From the NCBI RefSeq assembly GCF_019279795.1, contig NC_056749.1:576280864-576344863 (forward strand): a stretch of DNA of 64,000 nt, read 5' to 3'. The notes below the pieces were generated by a model. The model saw only the letters and a list, made by a program, of their open reading frames with translations, searched no databases and was not told the DNA's origin. The stretch is from Protopterus annectens (taxonomy: Eukaryota; Chordata; Ceratodontiformes; Protopteridae). The translations under genes and the position numbers were made by a program. Shown piece after piece: positions 48,655 to 60,514 of this stretch (its first letter is position 1; every line of letters begins with the position of its first letter).

Positions 48655-48935
48655 GGTACTTATATATGTCAGATGGGGTGTAATAGGTATGAGTGAGTAC
48701 TCTTTTTAGATTTTTTTTTTTTTTGCTTGCCTGCAGCTCTCTGTGCAGGACTGTGGTACACTGGGGTTGGGAATTTGCTTTTCCCCTCACTCTAGTGCAG
48801 TTTTGAAGTTGGTATATATGATTGGCATGGGGAGTGGAGGGGCGCAGGGGGCTTGACACCCTGCAAAAAATACTGCTTTTCATTGTTTTGTTTTTTTTTT
48901 TTTGGTAGTATGAGTGCGTGATCTTTTTAGATTAA
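48655..48935 (-). mobile_element. probable MITE sharing the G/C-hairpin core of the 25797 element
   Basis: On the minus strand 'gcagggtgtcaagccccctg', 'cgcccctccactccccatgcc' and 'atcatatata' (48870-48815) follow the same order as the core at 25994-26055. The outer parts contain poly-T tracts and a near-direct repeat 'tatgagtg.gt.ctctttttagatt' at 48687 and 48908. Boundaries are uncertain. Confidence 0.4.
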
Positions 48936-49784
48936 TCTTTTTTCAATGCTCTTTTGAGCAATTGTTATTTGATGAATCACTTGTCAGATAATCTACTAAG
49001 GTTCTGCTACTACACACATTATAGGTCTGAAGCTAAACTGCTACAGATAAACTCAAGAGGTTCATTATCAACAATTTTATTTAATTTAACCTGCGGAGAT
49101 ACATTTTTAATTACATAAATTAAGAACTCCAAGTTGTTTGTTGTTCATCTCAAAAGTAATCTGCCTTTTTCCCAATTTCAAGTAAAAGGTAAAAACATTA
49201 CACAGACAAACCAGTTAGTAAAAACAGCAAGAAACACTCGGCTAGAATCTTCACTCTGTACTAACTTAAAGGTCCTGCAGGTAGAACACTAGTTAGTACA
49301 GGCCCTAGGAAATAATTATCAGTTTCTTGCTTTTTGCTGTGCATTTCTGGACTGGTTCATGTCTTTAGGGAGCAGGTTTCAGTCTTTAGTTGCTACTTTT
49401 GAGAAGGTCCTCTCAGTAATTGAAAAATTGAAAGATGGCCTCCATCATTAGGATGAGGGGTCCATGACCATTATCTCTTAGTGAATAGTGATAAATCTTA
49501 ACTTGCAGCATTAGAGCAACGAGAAATCAGCATTTAAGTACAGTAATTTAAAAAGAAGTGAGGTTAGTAGTTATGTGGCTTGACTGCTGCAGCTAGCCAG
49601 TCTGGTATAAATAGACAGGAATGCTCTGAGGGAGCAGGAAGACAGTGAGAGAAAGGAAAAGAGAGAGAGAGACAGAGAGAGAGAGATGGTGCAACCTTTT
49701 GACAAAATTAGTTTGGACAGAATTGGAATTGTTCACTGAAACCAGACAACTATGTTCTAATTTTCATTCATTTTAAAACAAGAG
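48936..49784. other. intergenic with (GA)n run
   Basis: A GA-rich run lies at about 49645-49686. A word GTATAAATAG at 49605 resembles a TATA box but no gene follows. Nothing else is recognised. Confidence 0.4.
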
Positions 49785-50554
49785 GGCTATATGCCATCTG
49801 TTCCTCTCCTACTCCAACAATAAATAAAGGAGATTTCGTCCAGACTTTCATAAGTAATGTCTCTTGTAATAAACCAAGAACAACAAACAAGTAATCCACT
49901 GTGGGTAGGTCTGTAGTAAACAAATGATAAGACTCCAAATAAATATAATATCCATGAGACCAAACAAGCTGCAGTAAAAACGTTAATACTATTATAAATG
50001 AACACCAACAAAATAAAATAAATCTAAAACTCTCTAAAAGGTGAGCGCTTTCATACTCCACTGAGCACTTCTTCAGACTAACTAACTCTGAAAAACGGAT
50101 GTCTTAAGTACAATAATCAGTCACAGTCACAAGATCAATCATATATTATGTTAACAAGAGTGCTTCTTAAACAAATCACAAGCTTTAAGAATAGGTTTCA
50201 ATGGCACAAAGCCATTTAACCCTAGATGTGTATCCACTTGAAATCTAATTATCCATTTGGTCTTACATTGCTCTACGAAAATCTTTGTATCCCCCAAGCA
50301 TTGCCCAGGGGTTATATTGTCCAGCACTCTAAATTTAAAAGTGTGTGTTACCCCCTCCTAATGTGTGTGTTTTGCCAATGCATTCCTAAAGTCTTTATTC
50401 CTAAAGGCCAGTAAATGCTCACAAACTCTATCTGTTAAGTTTCCGTTTTCCAAGTATAAAAACATCCACATGCTTGGCAGCAAGCTAAATAAACAACATT
50501 TTCTGTGGAGCAACTCGCATGTGCTCTAAGATGAAAAATCTGATCGGTTACAGG
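49785..50554 (-). mobile_element. Penelope-like element, 3' part (GIY-YIG tail and 3' UTR)
   Basis: The minus strand aligns with 61388-62010 of the plus-strand copy: 'cctgtaacc.atcag.tttttcatcttagagcacatg', then VVYLACCQACGCF, 'gggg.tataa', 'gtttggtctcatggatattatat'. The GIY-YIG endonuclease is the C-terminal nuclease of Penelope-type RTs. Its similarity to the other copy runs exactly up to the LTR terminus at 50555, which shows that the gypsy element inserted here. The hammerhead-like words GTCTGAAGAAGTGC and ATGAAAGCGCTC lie at 50094-50044. The piece is broken and non-coding now. Confidence 0.75.
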
Positions 50555-50860
50555 TGTGATGTCCATGCCCTGGCCCAGCAATCAAGGAGCCTTAATCCTC
50601 ACCGCTAACACCAGTGAGGGGCATCTCATATAGGAGGAAAGGATAACAAATACACACAGTAAAGTGAAATTTCCCTTAAAAGCACACAGAGATCAGAGTC
50701 AGTCTGGGGCTGGTCGCTCCGTTGCTCTTCAGGTCCCCAATAAGACTCCCCACTGGCACAGCTATAGGGTCCAGATCTCAGCCTAGTGGGCAAAATGAAA
50801 CCTCCAGCACTCTCTCTGTCCACCAGTGCTTTGTGTCCCTGCCCAAGTAGCTGACAAACA

Positions 50861-50866
50861 CACACA

Positions 50867-50926
<60 letters not shown>
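50861..50926. repeat. (AC)n microsatellite inside the gypsy LTR
   Basis: AC run of about 65 bp with one interruption, in the same LTR position as the arrays at 28345-28525. Confidence 0.95.
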
Positions 50927-50927
<1 letters not shown>

Positions 50928-53900
50928 CCACACAGACACTCCTGGGGAAGGCTGGCACAGGTTTTCCAGCTGTGCCCCTTTTTCCCAGACTATACGGTAG
51001 TACCAGCTGCCACCACCCACTAATATTTATCAGCTACTCAAAAGCCCTTAAAAGGATGTCCAATTATTACTGTGCAATATTATTATCCAATTGGTAGTAC
51101 AGCCCAGGGCTAAAGCTATTGGAGTGACTTTGTGCAATTTTACCAACGGCATGCAAGTACTCTAAAGAGCTTAAAGTATCTCTACAAGAACAGCCAAAGT
51201 TGAAAGGGTTTAAAAATATTTAATAACAAATATTCAAAACACAAGACAATACTTTTTACTACACAGTGCTAGTCAAGATACTAAGATAAACTTACATATA
51301 GAGCAAGACAGTGCTGGTGAGTTGGATGGTCAAGACAAAAATGCTTAATGCTCTCTGATTCTGTTTTTAAAATCACATTCTTGGTTCACATTACATCATT
51401 CTTTACACTTCCCTGCATTCCCAGGCTAAGAGAAACTACATTTACATTCTTCACCTCTGGGCAGAAACCAGAGCAATAAAGGACATTTATGCAAGTAAAT
51501 TCTGGCCATTAACTCTGGCCTTAAAACAATAGGCAGGATGTCTCACTCCAGACTTATTGGCTCCAACTTTTAATATCAAAGGGTCACAACATGCTTTACT
51601 TGGTCAGTAGAGTGCACTGTTGTTACATTTTTCCAGTTCCACGTGTAACACTGTTTTTACCATTTAAGACAACAAGCCTGTGGTTTACAGTAATATTTAC
51701 AGATGACAGAATTATCTCCAAAATTCTATCTAGCTAGCCTGGCAGCCTTCATCTATCTTCACCCAATCTTCACATATCTCTCCCCCTGGAGAACTCAAGC
51801 TAGTTTTTCAAGTGACCCTTGAGAAATGCTGTTTGAGGAGTTAGGTCTATCTGAGTATACATTACCCCGTTCCCTGTCTTGAGAACCCATCTGCATTGGC
51901 ATTGCTAATCCCACTGTGGTGCTGCACAGACATATCATATGCTTGCAACCCTAGGCTCCATCTTAGCAACTTGGCATTTTGCTGGCTGGCTCTGTTTAAC
52001 CATGTTAGGGGGTTGTGATCTGTCATAGCAGTGCATTTCCTTCCATACAGATAAGGCTGAAGTTTCTGCAGTGCCAATACTATGGCTAGACATTCCTTTT
52101 CTACTGCTGCATAGCATTCCTCCCTGGATTGGAGCCTATGACTGAGATAAACCACTGGGTGCTCTTCCCCCTCTGAAGAAATCTGGCTAAGTACAGCCCC
52201 TACCCAATGGTTGGAAGCATCCACCTGCACAACAAATTCTTTGCTGTAATGTGGGCTGGCTAACACAGGGGGTCCTCCCAAAGCTTCTGGAATGCCTGCT
52301 CACATGCTGGGGTCCACACTACCTTATCTGGCCTGTTCTTCCTTGTCAGGTCTGTGAGGGGAGCAGCTATGATACTGTAATTTGGGATGAACTTTCTGTA
52401 GTACCCTGCTGACCCTAAAAATGTCCTCACCTGCTTTTTGGTAACAGGTGCAGGCCATGCCTGAATGGCTTCCACTTTGGCAGGTTCTGGCCTTATCTTG
52501 CCACTCCCCACTCCATGTCCTAGGTATGAGATCTCTGCCATACCCACCTGACATTTGCTCAGCTTAATGGTCAACCCTGCCCTCTGTAGTCTGCCCAGCA
52601 CCTTCCTGACATGCTGAAGGTGCTCTGGCCAGGAATGGCTGTAGATGGCAATATCATCTAGGTAAGCAAGGGCAAACCCTCCTGCTTGGATATTATCTAC
52701 CAGCCTTTGGAAAGTTGTTGGGGTGTTCTTCATCCCAAAGTGCATCTTTGTGAACTCATACAAGCCAAAAGGAGTCACAAAGGCTGACTTCTCTCTAGCA
52801 CTGGGCATCAAGGGCACCTGACAGTAACCCTTGGTAAAATCAATGGTGGTAAGATACTTAGCCCCACCCAGCTGCTCTAGGGCCTCATCTGTCCTAGGCA
52901 TGTGGTAAGCATCTGACTCTGTGTGACTATTTAATTTCCTGTAGTCCACACAAAGCCTGGTGCTGCTGTCCTTCTTTGGCACCAGCACCACTGGGGAGGC
53001 CCAGGGACTGTTGGACTCTTGAATCACCCCTAGTTCCAACATCGCATGTACTCCTCCCTCAGAGTCTGTTTGACTCTCTCAGGCACTCTATAAGGGGCCT
53101 GCATAATAGGCCTTTGGGGTCCTGTATCCACCTGCTGCTGCCCCAGGTGGTTGCACCTTGGTTTCCCAGTGAACATGTCCCCAAATTCCTGCAACACTGC
53201 TTGGATTTCTCAAACCAGGGTAGGAGATAGCTGCTGGGACATTGCAACCCTTTCCACTGAGGTGTCAGCCCAAGCCTCACTGGGGAGATCAGTCCCCAGA
53301 TCTCCCTCAGACTCCTGCCATAAACTGCAAATGCTCAGCACAAGGGCCTCCCTATCATGGTAAGGTTTCATCATGTTAACATGGTACAGTTTGTGCTCCT
53401 GCCTTCTGCCTAACAGTTCCAATATGTAATTAACATCACTTACCTTTCTTACCACCTTGTAGGGTCCCTCCCAAGCTGCTTGCAGCTTGTTGTGTCTGAC
53501 AGGAATGAGAACCATTACCTGCTGCCCACCAGCATACTTTCTAGCTCGAGCATTCCTGTCATACCACACCTTTTTCTGTTGTTGGGCTTCTGCCAGGTTC
53601 TTCTGGGCCAGATATAGGTCTCCCTTCTTCCCCAACTCATCTGAAGTAGCACATTGTCTATCAGCTAACCAGATCCTCATGTCCTCAGGCAAAGTGCTAA
53701 GGGCTTGTTACCTCACCAAAAGGTCTTCCAGCCCTTCAAAAGTGGTGACCTGAGATCCACTCACCCACCAATAGAAATAAATGCCCAGTTCAGCAACATA
53801 TTCACACGCACTTTCATCTGCCTTGCATCTATGCTCACAAAACTTTTTCCTATACATTTCAGGTGTTAGCTTAAACAATTCTAACAAGTGATTTTTAAAA

Positions 53901-54331
53901 GCAGTATAATCAAATCATGCAATGTCAGACATTTTTGATAAAACAGTTACAGCTTTACCATGGAGTAAGGGGGGTCAGGAACTGTACCCAGAGCCTTTGG
54001 TCAACACCATACTGTTTGCATACCATCTCAAACATATGAATGAAACTATCAAAATTATCCCCCTCTTTAAACTGTAGAAGAAATTTACTGACATTTTGTG
54101 CTTCTGGGGTCCAGTTACTCCTTTCCCCATTACCTCCATGACTCTGTTGAAGAGTCAGCATCTCCTTCTCATGCTGCCTCTGCCTCTCCTTTTCCTCAGC
54201 TTCCAGGTGTAGCAGTTTCTCATTCTCCTCAAACATCACAGTTTCTCATTGTCCTCACTCTCTAGATGCCTCAGTCTCTCAGCTGCTTCTATTTCCACAT
54301 GCCTGGCCTCCAACTCAAGTCTCTTTAGCTC

Positions 54332-55025
54332 TGTAAGGGAAATGCATAATAGTAATATGTATGCTTAGTACATTATAGGCCTAAAAAGAGTTAATACATT
54401 TATTCTGTTCATGTTGCATGAATCTGCTAGAGACATTTCAATTCTGTTTATGTCATGAAAAAGGTATGCGCAGCTGTGATTCTGCTTATGCCGTGAAACT
54501 TAATAAAGAGACATTTACTCCTGTTTATGCCATGTGAAAATGACCAGCTGCAGAGAGCACTGATATGCAATACAATAGATGTTTGGAGAACTTAGCCGTA
54601 GTTAGCCTTGCTTATGCTAAAGCAGGAAGAAACCTTGAATGACAGATAAAATGTAACACATGTATTAGAACTATACAATGAAAGAATTAAGTAATGAAAG
54701 AAGTCTTAAGAATAATGCCCAAGGACAAGCAGGATGTTTTTCAGGTTGTTTTTCTCAAATGTTTTTGTAAATCTAGATGTGTCAGCAGGAAGTCTGAAGT
54801 AACATTATCTATGTAGTATAAAGAAAATTGTGTCCGGCTACGTCAATAGTGATAGCAACTTTATCTGTGTGGCATTGTAGAAAACTGTATAAAAATGGCA
54901 TATTGCACACTAATAATTTAGACAAATCATGTATCTACATGCTTTTTGTCTCCTTGCAGCAAGATTAAAGGAAAGCTTTGCTTGAACCTCACGTGCATTG
55001 GTCTTTGAAGTGTTTTCCTTTGACA
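54332..55025 (+). mobile_element. solo LTR inserted in the gypsy Gag region
   Basis: A 694-bp segment starts TGTAAGGG and ends TTTGACA, flanked by a perfect 5-bp duplication AGCTC (54327-54331 and 55026-55030). Removing it joins two halves of a Glu/Leu-rich coiled-coil coding stretch. On the plus strand a TATAAAAATGG promoter word (about 54889) precedes ATTAAA (about 54964), as in an LTR with U3-R-U5. No internal sequence remains. The family is unknown: TG...CA ends and a 5-bp duplication fit several LTR and endogenous-retrovirus groups. It is younger than its gypsy host. Confidence 0.8.
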
Positions 55026-55475
55026 AGCTCCAGATGGATTTTTAATTCCTCTGCAGAAAGGTTGAGCTGTCCATTCTCTGAGGGTATTATATCTCCACTG
55101 CCAGTTTGATTGTCCTTCTGGTTGCTGTTTTCTGATGCAGCTGTAACCAAGGCTACAATCAGGTCTGCCTTAGTCAGGTTTCTATGCACCAGCCCTCTAG
55201 CCTGGCACATCTCTGCCAGGTGGCTCCTTGTCAACTTTCCATACTCCTCTGCTGACATGCTGCCTGCTCACTCTGACTAACTAAGCTAACAAAAGAAATA
55301 AAACAATTGTGATCTGAACTCTTGAGTATTCACTGTGTGGCTGATTTAGAGTACAATGCACCTTCAAAGCTCACTGTACACAAGCTGCAGGAATTCACTC
55401 TACCCACAACACTATAAGCCAATTAGTATTTGCTAGCCAATTAATATGTGGTGCGGATATCCCACCACTGCCAAA

Positions 55476-57362
55476 CAATTAATTTCTATCTCTTTCATTT
55501 CCCTGCTATAAAACCTGCATTTGCGAGGTTTCTGGGCTAATATACAGCTCAGCAAGCTCCTGCCTGGTGCCCTGCAGAGTTCTACAGAAGCAGAGAGACA
55601 AAAGAGAGACTTTGGAGTGATTAAGTATAATTTTTCTGCAGTTTATTGCTGCCTTTAGCTAATTCTGCCTAAAACGCCAATTTTCTAGTTTCTGTGATTT
55701 AAAAAGCTTGTTTCAGCTACATATTGTACTTAGTTTACTGCCTGCACTTAAACAAAGTCATTTTTATGTTTAAATTACCTGTTTAACATTTGTAGGCTAC
55801 ACACTCAAGTGTGATTGCCATTTCTGTGCATTTAAAGTGTTTTTTTATCTGCTTTATTTTCTGAAAGAAACCAACCCCCCCCCCAGAAATATACTTGTTT
55901 TCCCACCTTTCTAAGCTAGTGTAGTCCAGTTTTCAGATTAGTGCTGAATTAAGGGCTGTGTTACATGTTTCTGTGCTTGCCCATACCTTACTTGGATAGA
56001 AGGAAGTTTCTCTGTTCACTGTGAGAGAGGGAGCTTTGAGCAGCCTATCTGTCCCTGGAGGAGTGGTTTCAGCACAGAAATTAGTAGTTTATTGGCCATT
56101 TTGGGCTAATTTCTATCTCTTTCATTTCCCTGCTATAAAACCCACATTTGTGAGGTTTTGGGGCTAGTATACAGCTCAGCAAGCTCCTGCCTGGTGCCCT
56201 GCAGAGTTCTACAGCAGCAGAGAGACAAAAGAGAGACTTTGGAGTGATTAAGTATCATTTGTCTGCATTTTCTTGCTGCCTTTAGCTAATTCTGCCTAAA
56301 GCACAGATTTTCTAGAGTTTCTGTGATTTAAAAAGCTTGTTTCAGCTACATATTGCATTTATTTTACTGCCTGCACTTTAACAAAGTCGTTTTTGTGTTT
56401 AAATTACCTATTTAACTGTTGCAGGATACACACTCAAGTGTGATAGTCACTTCTGTGCATTTAAAGTGTTTTTTTTATTATATCTGCTTTATTTTCTGAA
56501 AAAAATATATATATACTTGTTTCCCACCTTTCTAAGCTAGTATAGTCCAGTTTTCAGGTTAGTGCTGAATTCAGGGCTGTGTTACAAGTTTCTGTGTTTG
56601 CCCATACCTTACTTGGATAGAAGGAAGTGCCTCTGTTCACTGTGAGAGAGGGAGCTTTGAGCAGCCTATCTCTCCCTGGAGGAGTGGTTTCAGCCCACAA
56701 TTGGCCATTTTGGGCTAATTTCTATCTCTTTCATTTCCCTGCTATAAAACCCACATTTGCGAGGTTTCTGGGCTAGTATACAGCTCAGCAAGCTCCTGCC
56801 TGGTGCCCTGCAGAGTTCTACAGCAGCAGAGAGATAAAAGAGATACTTTGGAGTGATTAAGTATCATTTTTTTCTGCATTTTCTTGCTGCCTTTAGCTAA
56901 TTTTGACTAAATGCCGATTTTTTAGAGATTCTGTGATTTAAAAAGCTTGTTTCAGTTACATATTGTACTTATTTACTGCCTGCACTTTAACAAAGTTGTT
57001 TTTGTGTTTAAATTACCTGTTTAACTGTTGTAGGCTGCACACTCGTGTGATAGCCATTTCTGTGCATTTAAAGTGTTTTTTTGATTGTATCTGTTTTATT
57101 TTCTGGAAAAAAATACTTGTTTAACCACCTTTCTAAGCTAGTATAGTCCAGTTTTCAGGTTAGTGCTGAATTCAGGGCTGTGTTGCAAATTTCTGTGTTT
57201 GCCCATACCTTAATTGGATAGAAGGAAGTTTCTCTGTTCACTGTGAGAGAGGGAGCTTTGAGCAGCCTATTTGTCCCTGGAGGAATGGTTTCAGCCCAGA
57301 AATTAGTAGTTTATTGGCCATTTTGGGCTAATTTTTCTCTCTTTCATTTCCCTGCTATAAAA
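55476..57362 (+). repeat. tandem 5' monomers of CR1 copy D, each with a TATA box
   Basis: The phrase 'tttcatttccctgctataaaacc' recurs four times; TATAAAA is at 55507, 56134, 56743 and 57356, spacings 627, 609 and 613. Each unit continues 'ctcagcaagctcctgcctggtgccctgcagag', 'gcagagagacaaaagagagactttggagtg', 'cttgtttcagctacatattg', 'tttctgtgcatttaaagtg', 'acctttctaagctagt' and 'gtgagagagggagctttgagcagcctat'. The outermost unit is truncated. After the last TATA the sequence turns into the ORF1 leader shared with copy B. The plan resembles the promoter monomers of mouse L1. Confidence 0.85.
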
Positions 57363-59948
57363 CCCACATTTGCTTGGTTTCACATGCCGGGCAGCACCAG
57401 TTAGCTAGGGTATAACTATTCCCGGCTCCACAATGTCTACTCTTCAATTTTTCCCTTGGTACTAGACAAACTTTCAGCTTAAGCACTCAAACCATTCACT
57501 TCTCATCCCGGCACTTGCTCAAAACTCATAGCAAGCACTAATAAACCTTAGCACTAGAACCCCCCCCCCCCATACTGTAGTGAAGGACAATTCTCTTTAT
57601 TCGACCTTACCAGCCAATCAGTAAAACAGTTCACTATACCTGTCCAGGCATGTCCAAAGGGCAGTTTCAGGTGTACTCTTTAGTCCAACTGGTGAATCTG
57701 GGCATTTTGAGGCAATGTTACAATTGCCTCATTTACACAGACAACCCTCTCCTCCTTCCACCAAAATCTAATACATGTGAGAGATGCAATTATACAGCCA
57801 AACTGGAGGCTAAGCCCTCTCAACCCAAGATTGGACCAGGCAGTCAAGAGGAGAAGGGAATTACTTGCATCATACCACCAGGCTCACATAGACCTATGAA
57901 ACCAGCACTGGCAAAAACACACATAAATAAACAAAAACATACTCAGAGGCTCTAAATAAAAATTTTCAAAATCAAAAGAGACCTCCAAAGCAAGCAACCT
58001 CCACCCCCCAACACAAACCATGAAACACATACTTCACAAAACCAGTGTGCCATGCAATCACAGCCCTTAAGGCAAAATAACATACCCAACACACTAGTAC
58101 TTGGTGACTCTATAGTCAGGCACACTGACATCCCACACACTAGGCTGAACAAGGAGAAGGTTACTGTTAGCTGCCTGTCGGGTGCCAGGATCTGCTACAT
58201 AACACAAGCACTCAGGTCACTCCAGAACAAGTACAAATATGACTCTGTCATTGTCCATGTTGGTGTGAATGACCTGAGCCGTACCTCCCTGGACTACATG
58301 AAAAGAGACATGGAGGAGCTCGCTGATCATGTAGCCCAGGCCAGTATGACCCTGACCCTGAGTAGCATCTTGCCGTCACCAAGAATGATACCATGGCATA
58401 GAGAAAAAATATCAATTTCAACAATTGACTAAGCTTCTGGTGTCATTCAAAGGGGATCCAGTGTCTGTCAGCCTGGGATGCCATGCTCGACAAGCTACGC
58501 TGCTTCGCTAGAGACGGCTTGCATCTGTCACCCTTAGGCTTTTGAATACTGGCCAAGGCTCTTGCCACCCCCATAGTGTGTTTTTTAGGCAAGGCTCAAA
58601 AGACAAACCCACCACCGTAAATAGCGCAAGTAACAAAAAACTGAGGGTAATGTTACTCAATGGCAGACGTTGAAACCTCAAAATGCACACACTCGAGGCA
58701 CTCCTCAGTATGGAGAAAATCGATATATGTGCAGTAACAAAAACCTGGCTTAAGGCTTCAGAGAGCACCTGAGCACTACCAGACTACAACTCATACCATA
58801 CATTTTGGCCACAAAAACCAGACCGAAATACAAAAGGTGGGGGAGTATCCATATTCGTCAAGGATACCCACACCTCCAGGTTAGTGGCACAGCACGATGC
58901 TTCAGAGATCATCCATGTGCAACTAACAATGGGCAAAACTGCTATTCAAATTATAGCTTGCTACAGATCACCCACCATGTCCTAGGACCCCCACTCTGCA
59001 TTCCTGAAAACACTGGGAAACATAAAGGTCCTACTAAATACCCTGATATTGGGTGATTTCAATTACCCAAACATTAACTAGGAGAACTACTCAAGTACAA
59101 ACTCCCTTGCCCAACATTTCCAAGAATTTATAAACTCAAACGCCCTGGATCAACTGATCAACACCCCCACCAGAGGTGACAACATATTAGACCTAGTCAT
59201 CACCAACATGGGTGACCGGTGTTCCACACCGTATGTCAACCCCTCGTTGGTTAGATATGACCATAAACTAATCACTCTGGATATCCACATTCCGCCACCA
59301 CTCCTGGTCAAAGAAACCACTGTGAAAAACTTTTCAAAAGCGAACTTCATGTTAATTAAGACCGAGGTGGGATGTTTCAAAGCCCGCATGCTAAAGGATA
59401 ATGCTGTCTAAGCTGAAAAATCCTTTACTAATGCACTCTATGGGCACCTACAAGAATGCATGGATTGTGCGATCCCAAACAAAACCAAGACTCATTCCTC
59501 CAAGAAAAGGAAACCCATCTGGTGGACCCCTGTCATAAACAAGCTATACAACAGAAGGAGGAAACTAGTAGAGAAAATAGTAAAATCCCAAGAAGGGAAG
59601 ACATCCCTGATCAGTATCAGCAAGAAACTATGCTCCCTCATAAAATCATCCAAGGTGAGCTTCGAAAGAAAAATTGCCATGGACTCCAAAGATAACCACA
59701 AGGCATTCTTTAGCTATGTCAAGAATCTAAGTGGCAATTCTCAGATCTGCTCAGAGTTAGTGCAGAATGGCACAATATACACTGAACTGACCGATCTAGC
59801 CAACATCCTGGCAGACAGGTTCAGTGCAAACTTCATCCCCTCTCACCCCAAAAGGACCCATAACTATACCAGAAGAATGTACTGCCCCTGAAATCACAGA
59901 CACTCATGTTAAAACAGCCCTCTCCAAATCCAAAAACACAGCATCAAT
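57363..59948 (+). mobile_element. CR1-like LINE copy D (ORF1 and ORF2 endonuclease; 3' half lost)
   Basis: After a leader, ORF1 starts at ATG 57650 (MSKGQFQVYSLVQLVNLGIL) with CYNC...CERC Cys pairs, then an esterase with intact VLGDSIVRHTD (near 58100), VHVGVNDLS (58257) and DGLHLSPLG (near 58517). ORF2 begins near 58640: endonuclease with VTKTWLKASE (Glu of TETW replaced), GDFNYPNIN, a following stop where copy C has W, and YDHKLITLDI. The linker has KRKPIWWTPVINKLYNRRRK and an open block to 59890. The copy ends at NTASMGL near 59948, just where RT begins, and joins Penelope-like sequence there. Loss of the 3' end is not explained by target-primed insertion. Confidence 0.88.
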
Positions 59949-59951
59949 GGG

Positions 59952-60445
59952 ACTAGTTGCTATCTTATCCTCTGTTTTAAAAACTTCAACATCTAGAAAT
60001 TCCATAACAGATCTCAAGTATCTATATGTAAACTTCAAAAAGCTTGTCATGTTATGCAGGTAGTCTATAAATTCTTGGATCAGCTCTTCAGGACCTGTCC
60101 ACAAACAAAATACATCATCTACAAACCTCTTAAAAATATAATATGTCAAATCTATTCCCTCTCAATACATATGTCTGTTCCCACCAGGGCATGACTGAAT
60201 TTTTGTAACTATTGGCACAGGGTGTGCCCATGGCAACACCCTGTTTTTGGCAATAGTATATTCCATTAAATACAAATACATTATGTCCAAGTATCAAACT
60301 AACCAGAGAACATATTAAGGCTACATTCACTTCACTAAAGCTATTATACTCTTTAATAGACTTGCAAAGAAATCTAAGACCCTCATCATTCTGTATGGAT
60401 GTAAAGAGGGACTGCACATCCAAGGTTAAAAAACACAAATTCTCT
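59952..60445 (-). mobile_element. Penelope-like reverse transcriptase fragment, minus copy
   Basis: The minus strand encodes a Penelope-type RT stretch: TLDVQSLFTSIQNDEGLRFL, VFNGIYYCQKQGVAMGTPCA, FKRFVDDVFCLWTGPEELI and RSVMEFLDVEVFK. The RT catalytic box reads FVDD. It shares nearly the same nucleotides with the plus copy starting at about 60515, so the two lie head to head. It is probably the other half of the Penelope element whose tail is at 49785-50554, now 9.4 kb away. Confidence 0.82.
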
Positions 60446-60514
60446 AACTCACTACATTGTTTTATGCATAGATATAAATAATGTAGAAATTGTTGGAATA
60501 TACTATTGGTAGAA

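Larger units (their letters stand above)
50555..55475 (-). mobile_element. Ty3/gypsy-type LTR element fossil (integrase ahead of RT)
   Basis: The left LTR spans 50555-51774 and begins and ends TGTGA/TCACA, with an AC microsatellite at 50861-50926. The internal part reads rightmost to leftmost on the minus strand: a Gag-like region (55258-53955, coiled coil and a KFLLQFKEGDNFDSF stretch); an integrase C-terminal part with WEGPYKVVRKVSDVNYILEL and YHVNMMKPYH (about 53500-53350); RT (SPWASPVVLVPKKD, FTKGYCQVPL, AYLDDIAIYS; 53042-52300); and RNase H (VQVDASNHWVGAVLSQ, TDHNPLTWLNRASQQNAKLL; 52280-51880). A purine-rich tract CCAGGGGGAGAG adjoins the LTR. The integrase-first order is that of Gmr1-like elements. 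The other LTR is almost entirely lost near 55458-55475. It is broken in several places and carries a solo LTR insertion. Confidence 0.85.

Noticed and set aside
49605-49614. TATA-like GTATAAATAG as a gene promoter
   Set aside because: No coding exon or CpG-rich segment follows; the match is short enough to be chance.
55476-57362. Monomer array as tandem LTRs of a retrovirus-like element
   Set aside because: The same unit precedes ORF1 of two separate CR1 copies, no TG...CA boundaries or internal retroviral parts lie between units, and the outer unit is truncated as in LINE 5' ends.
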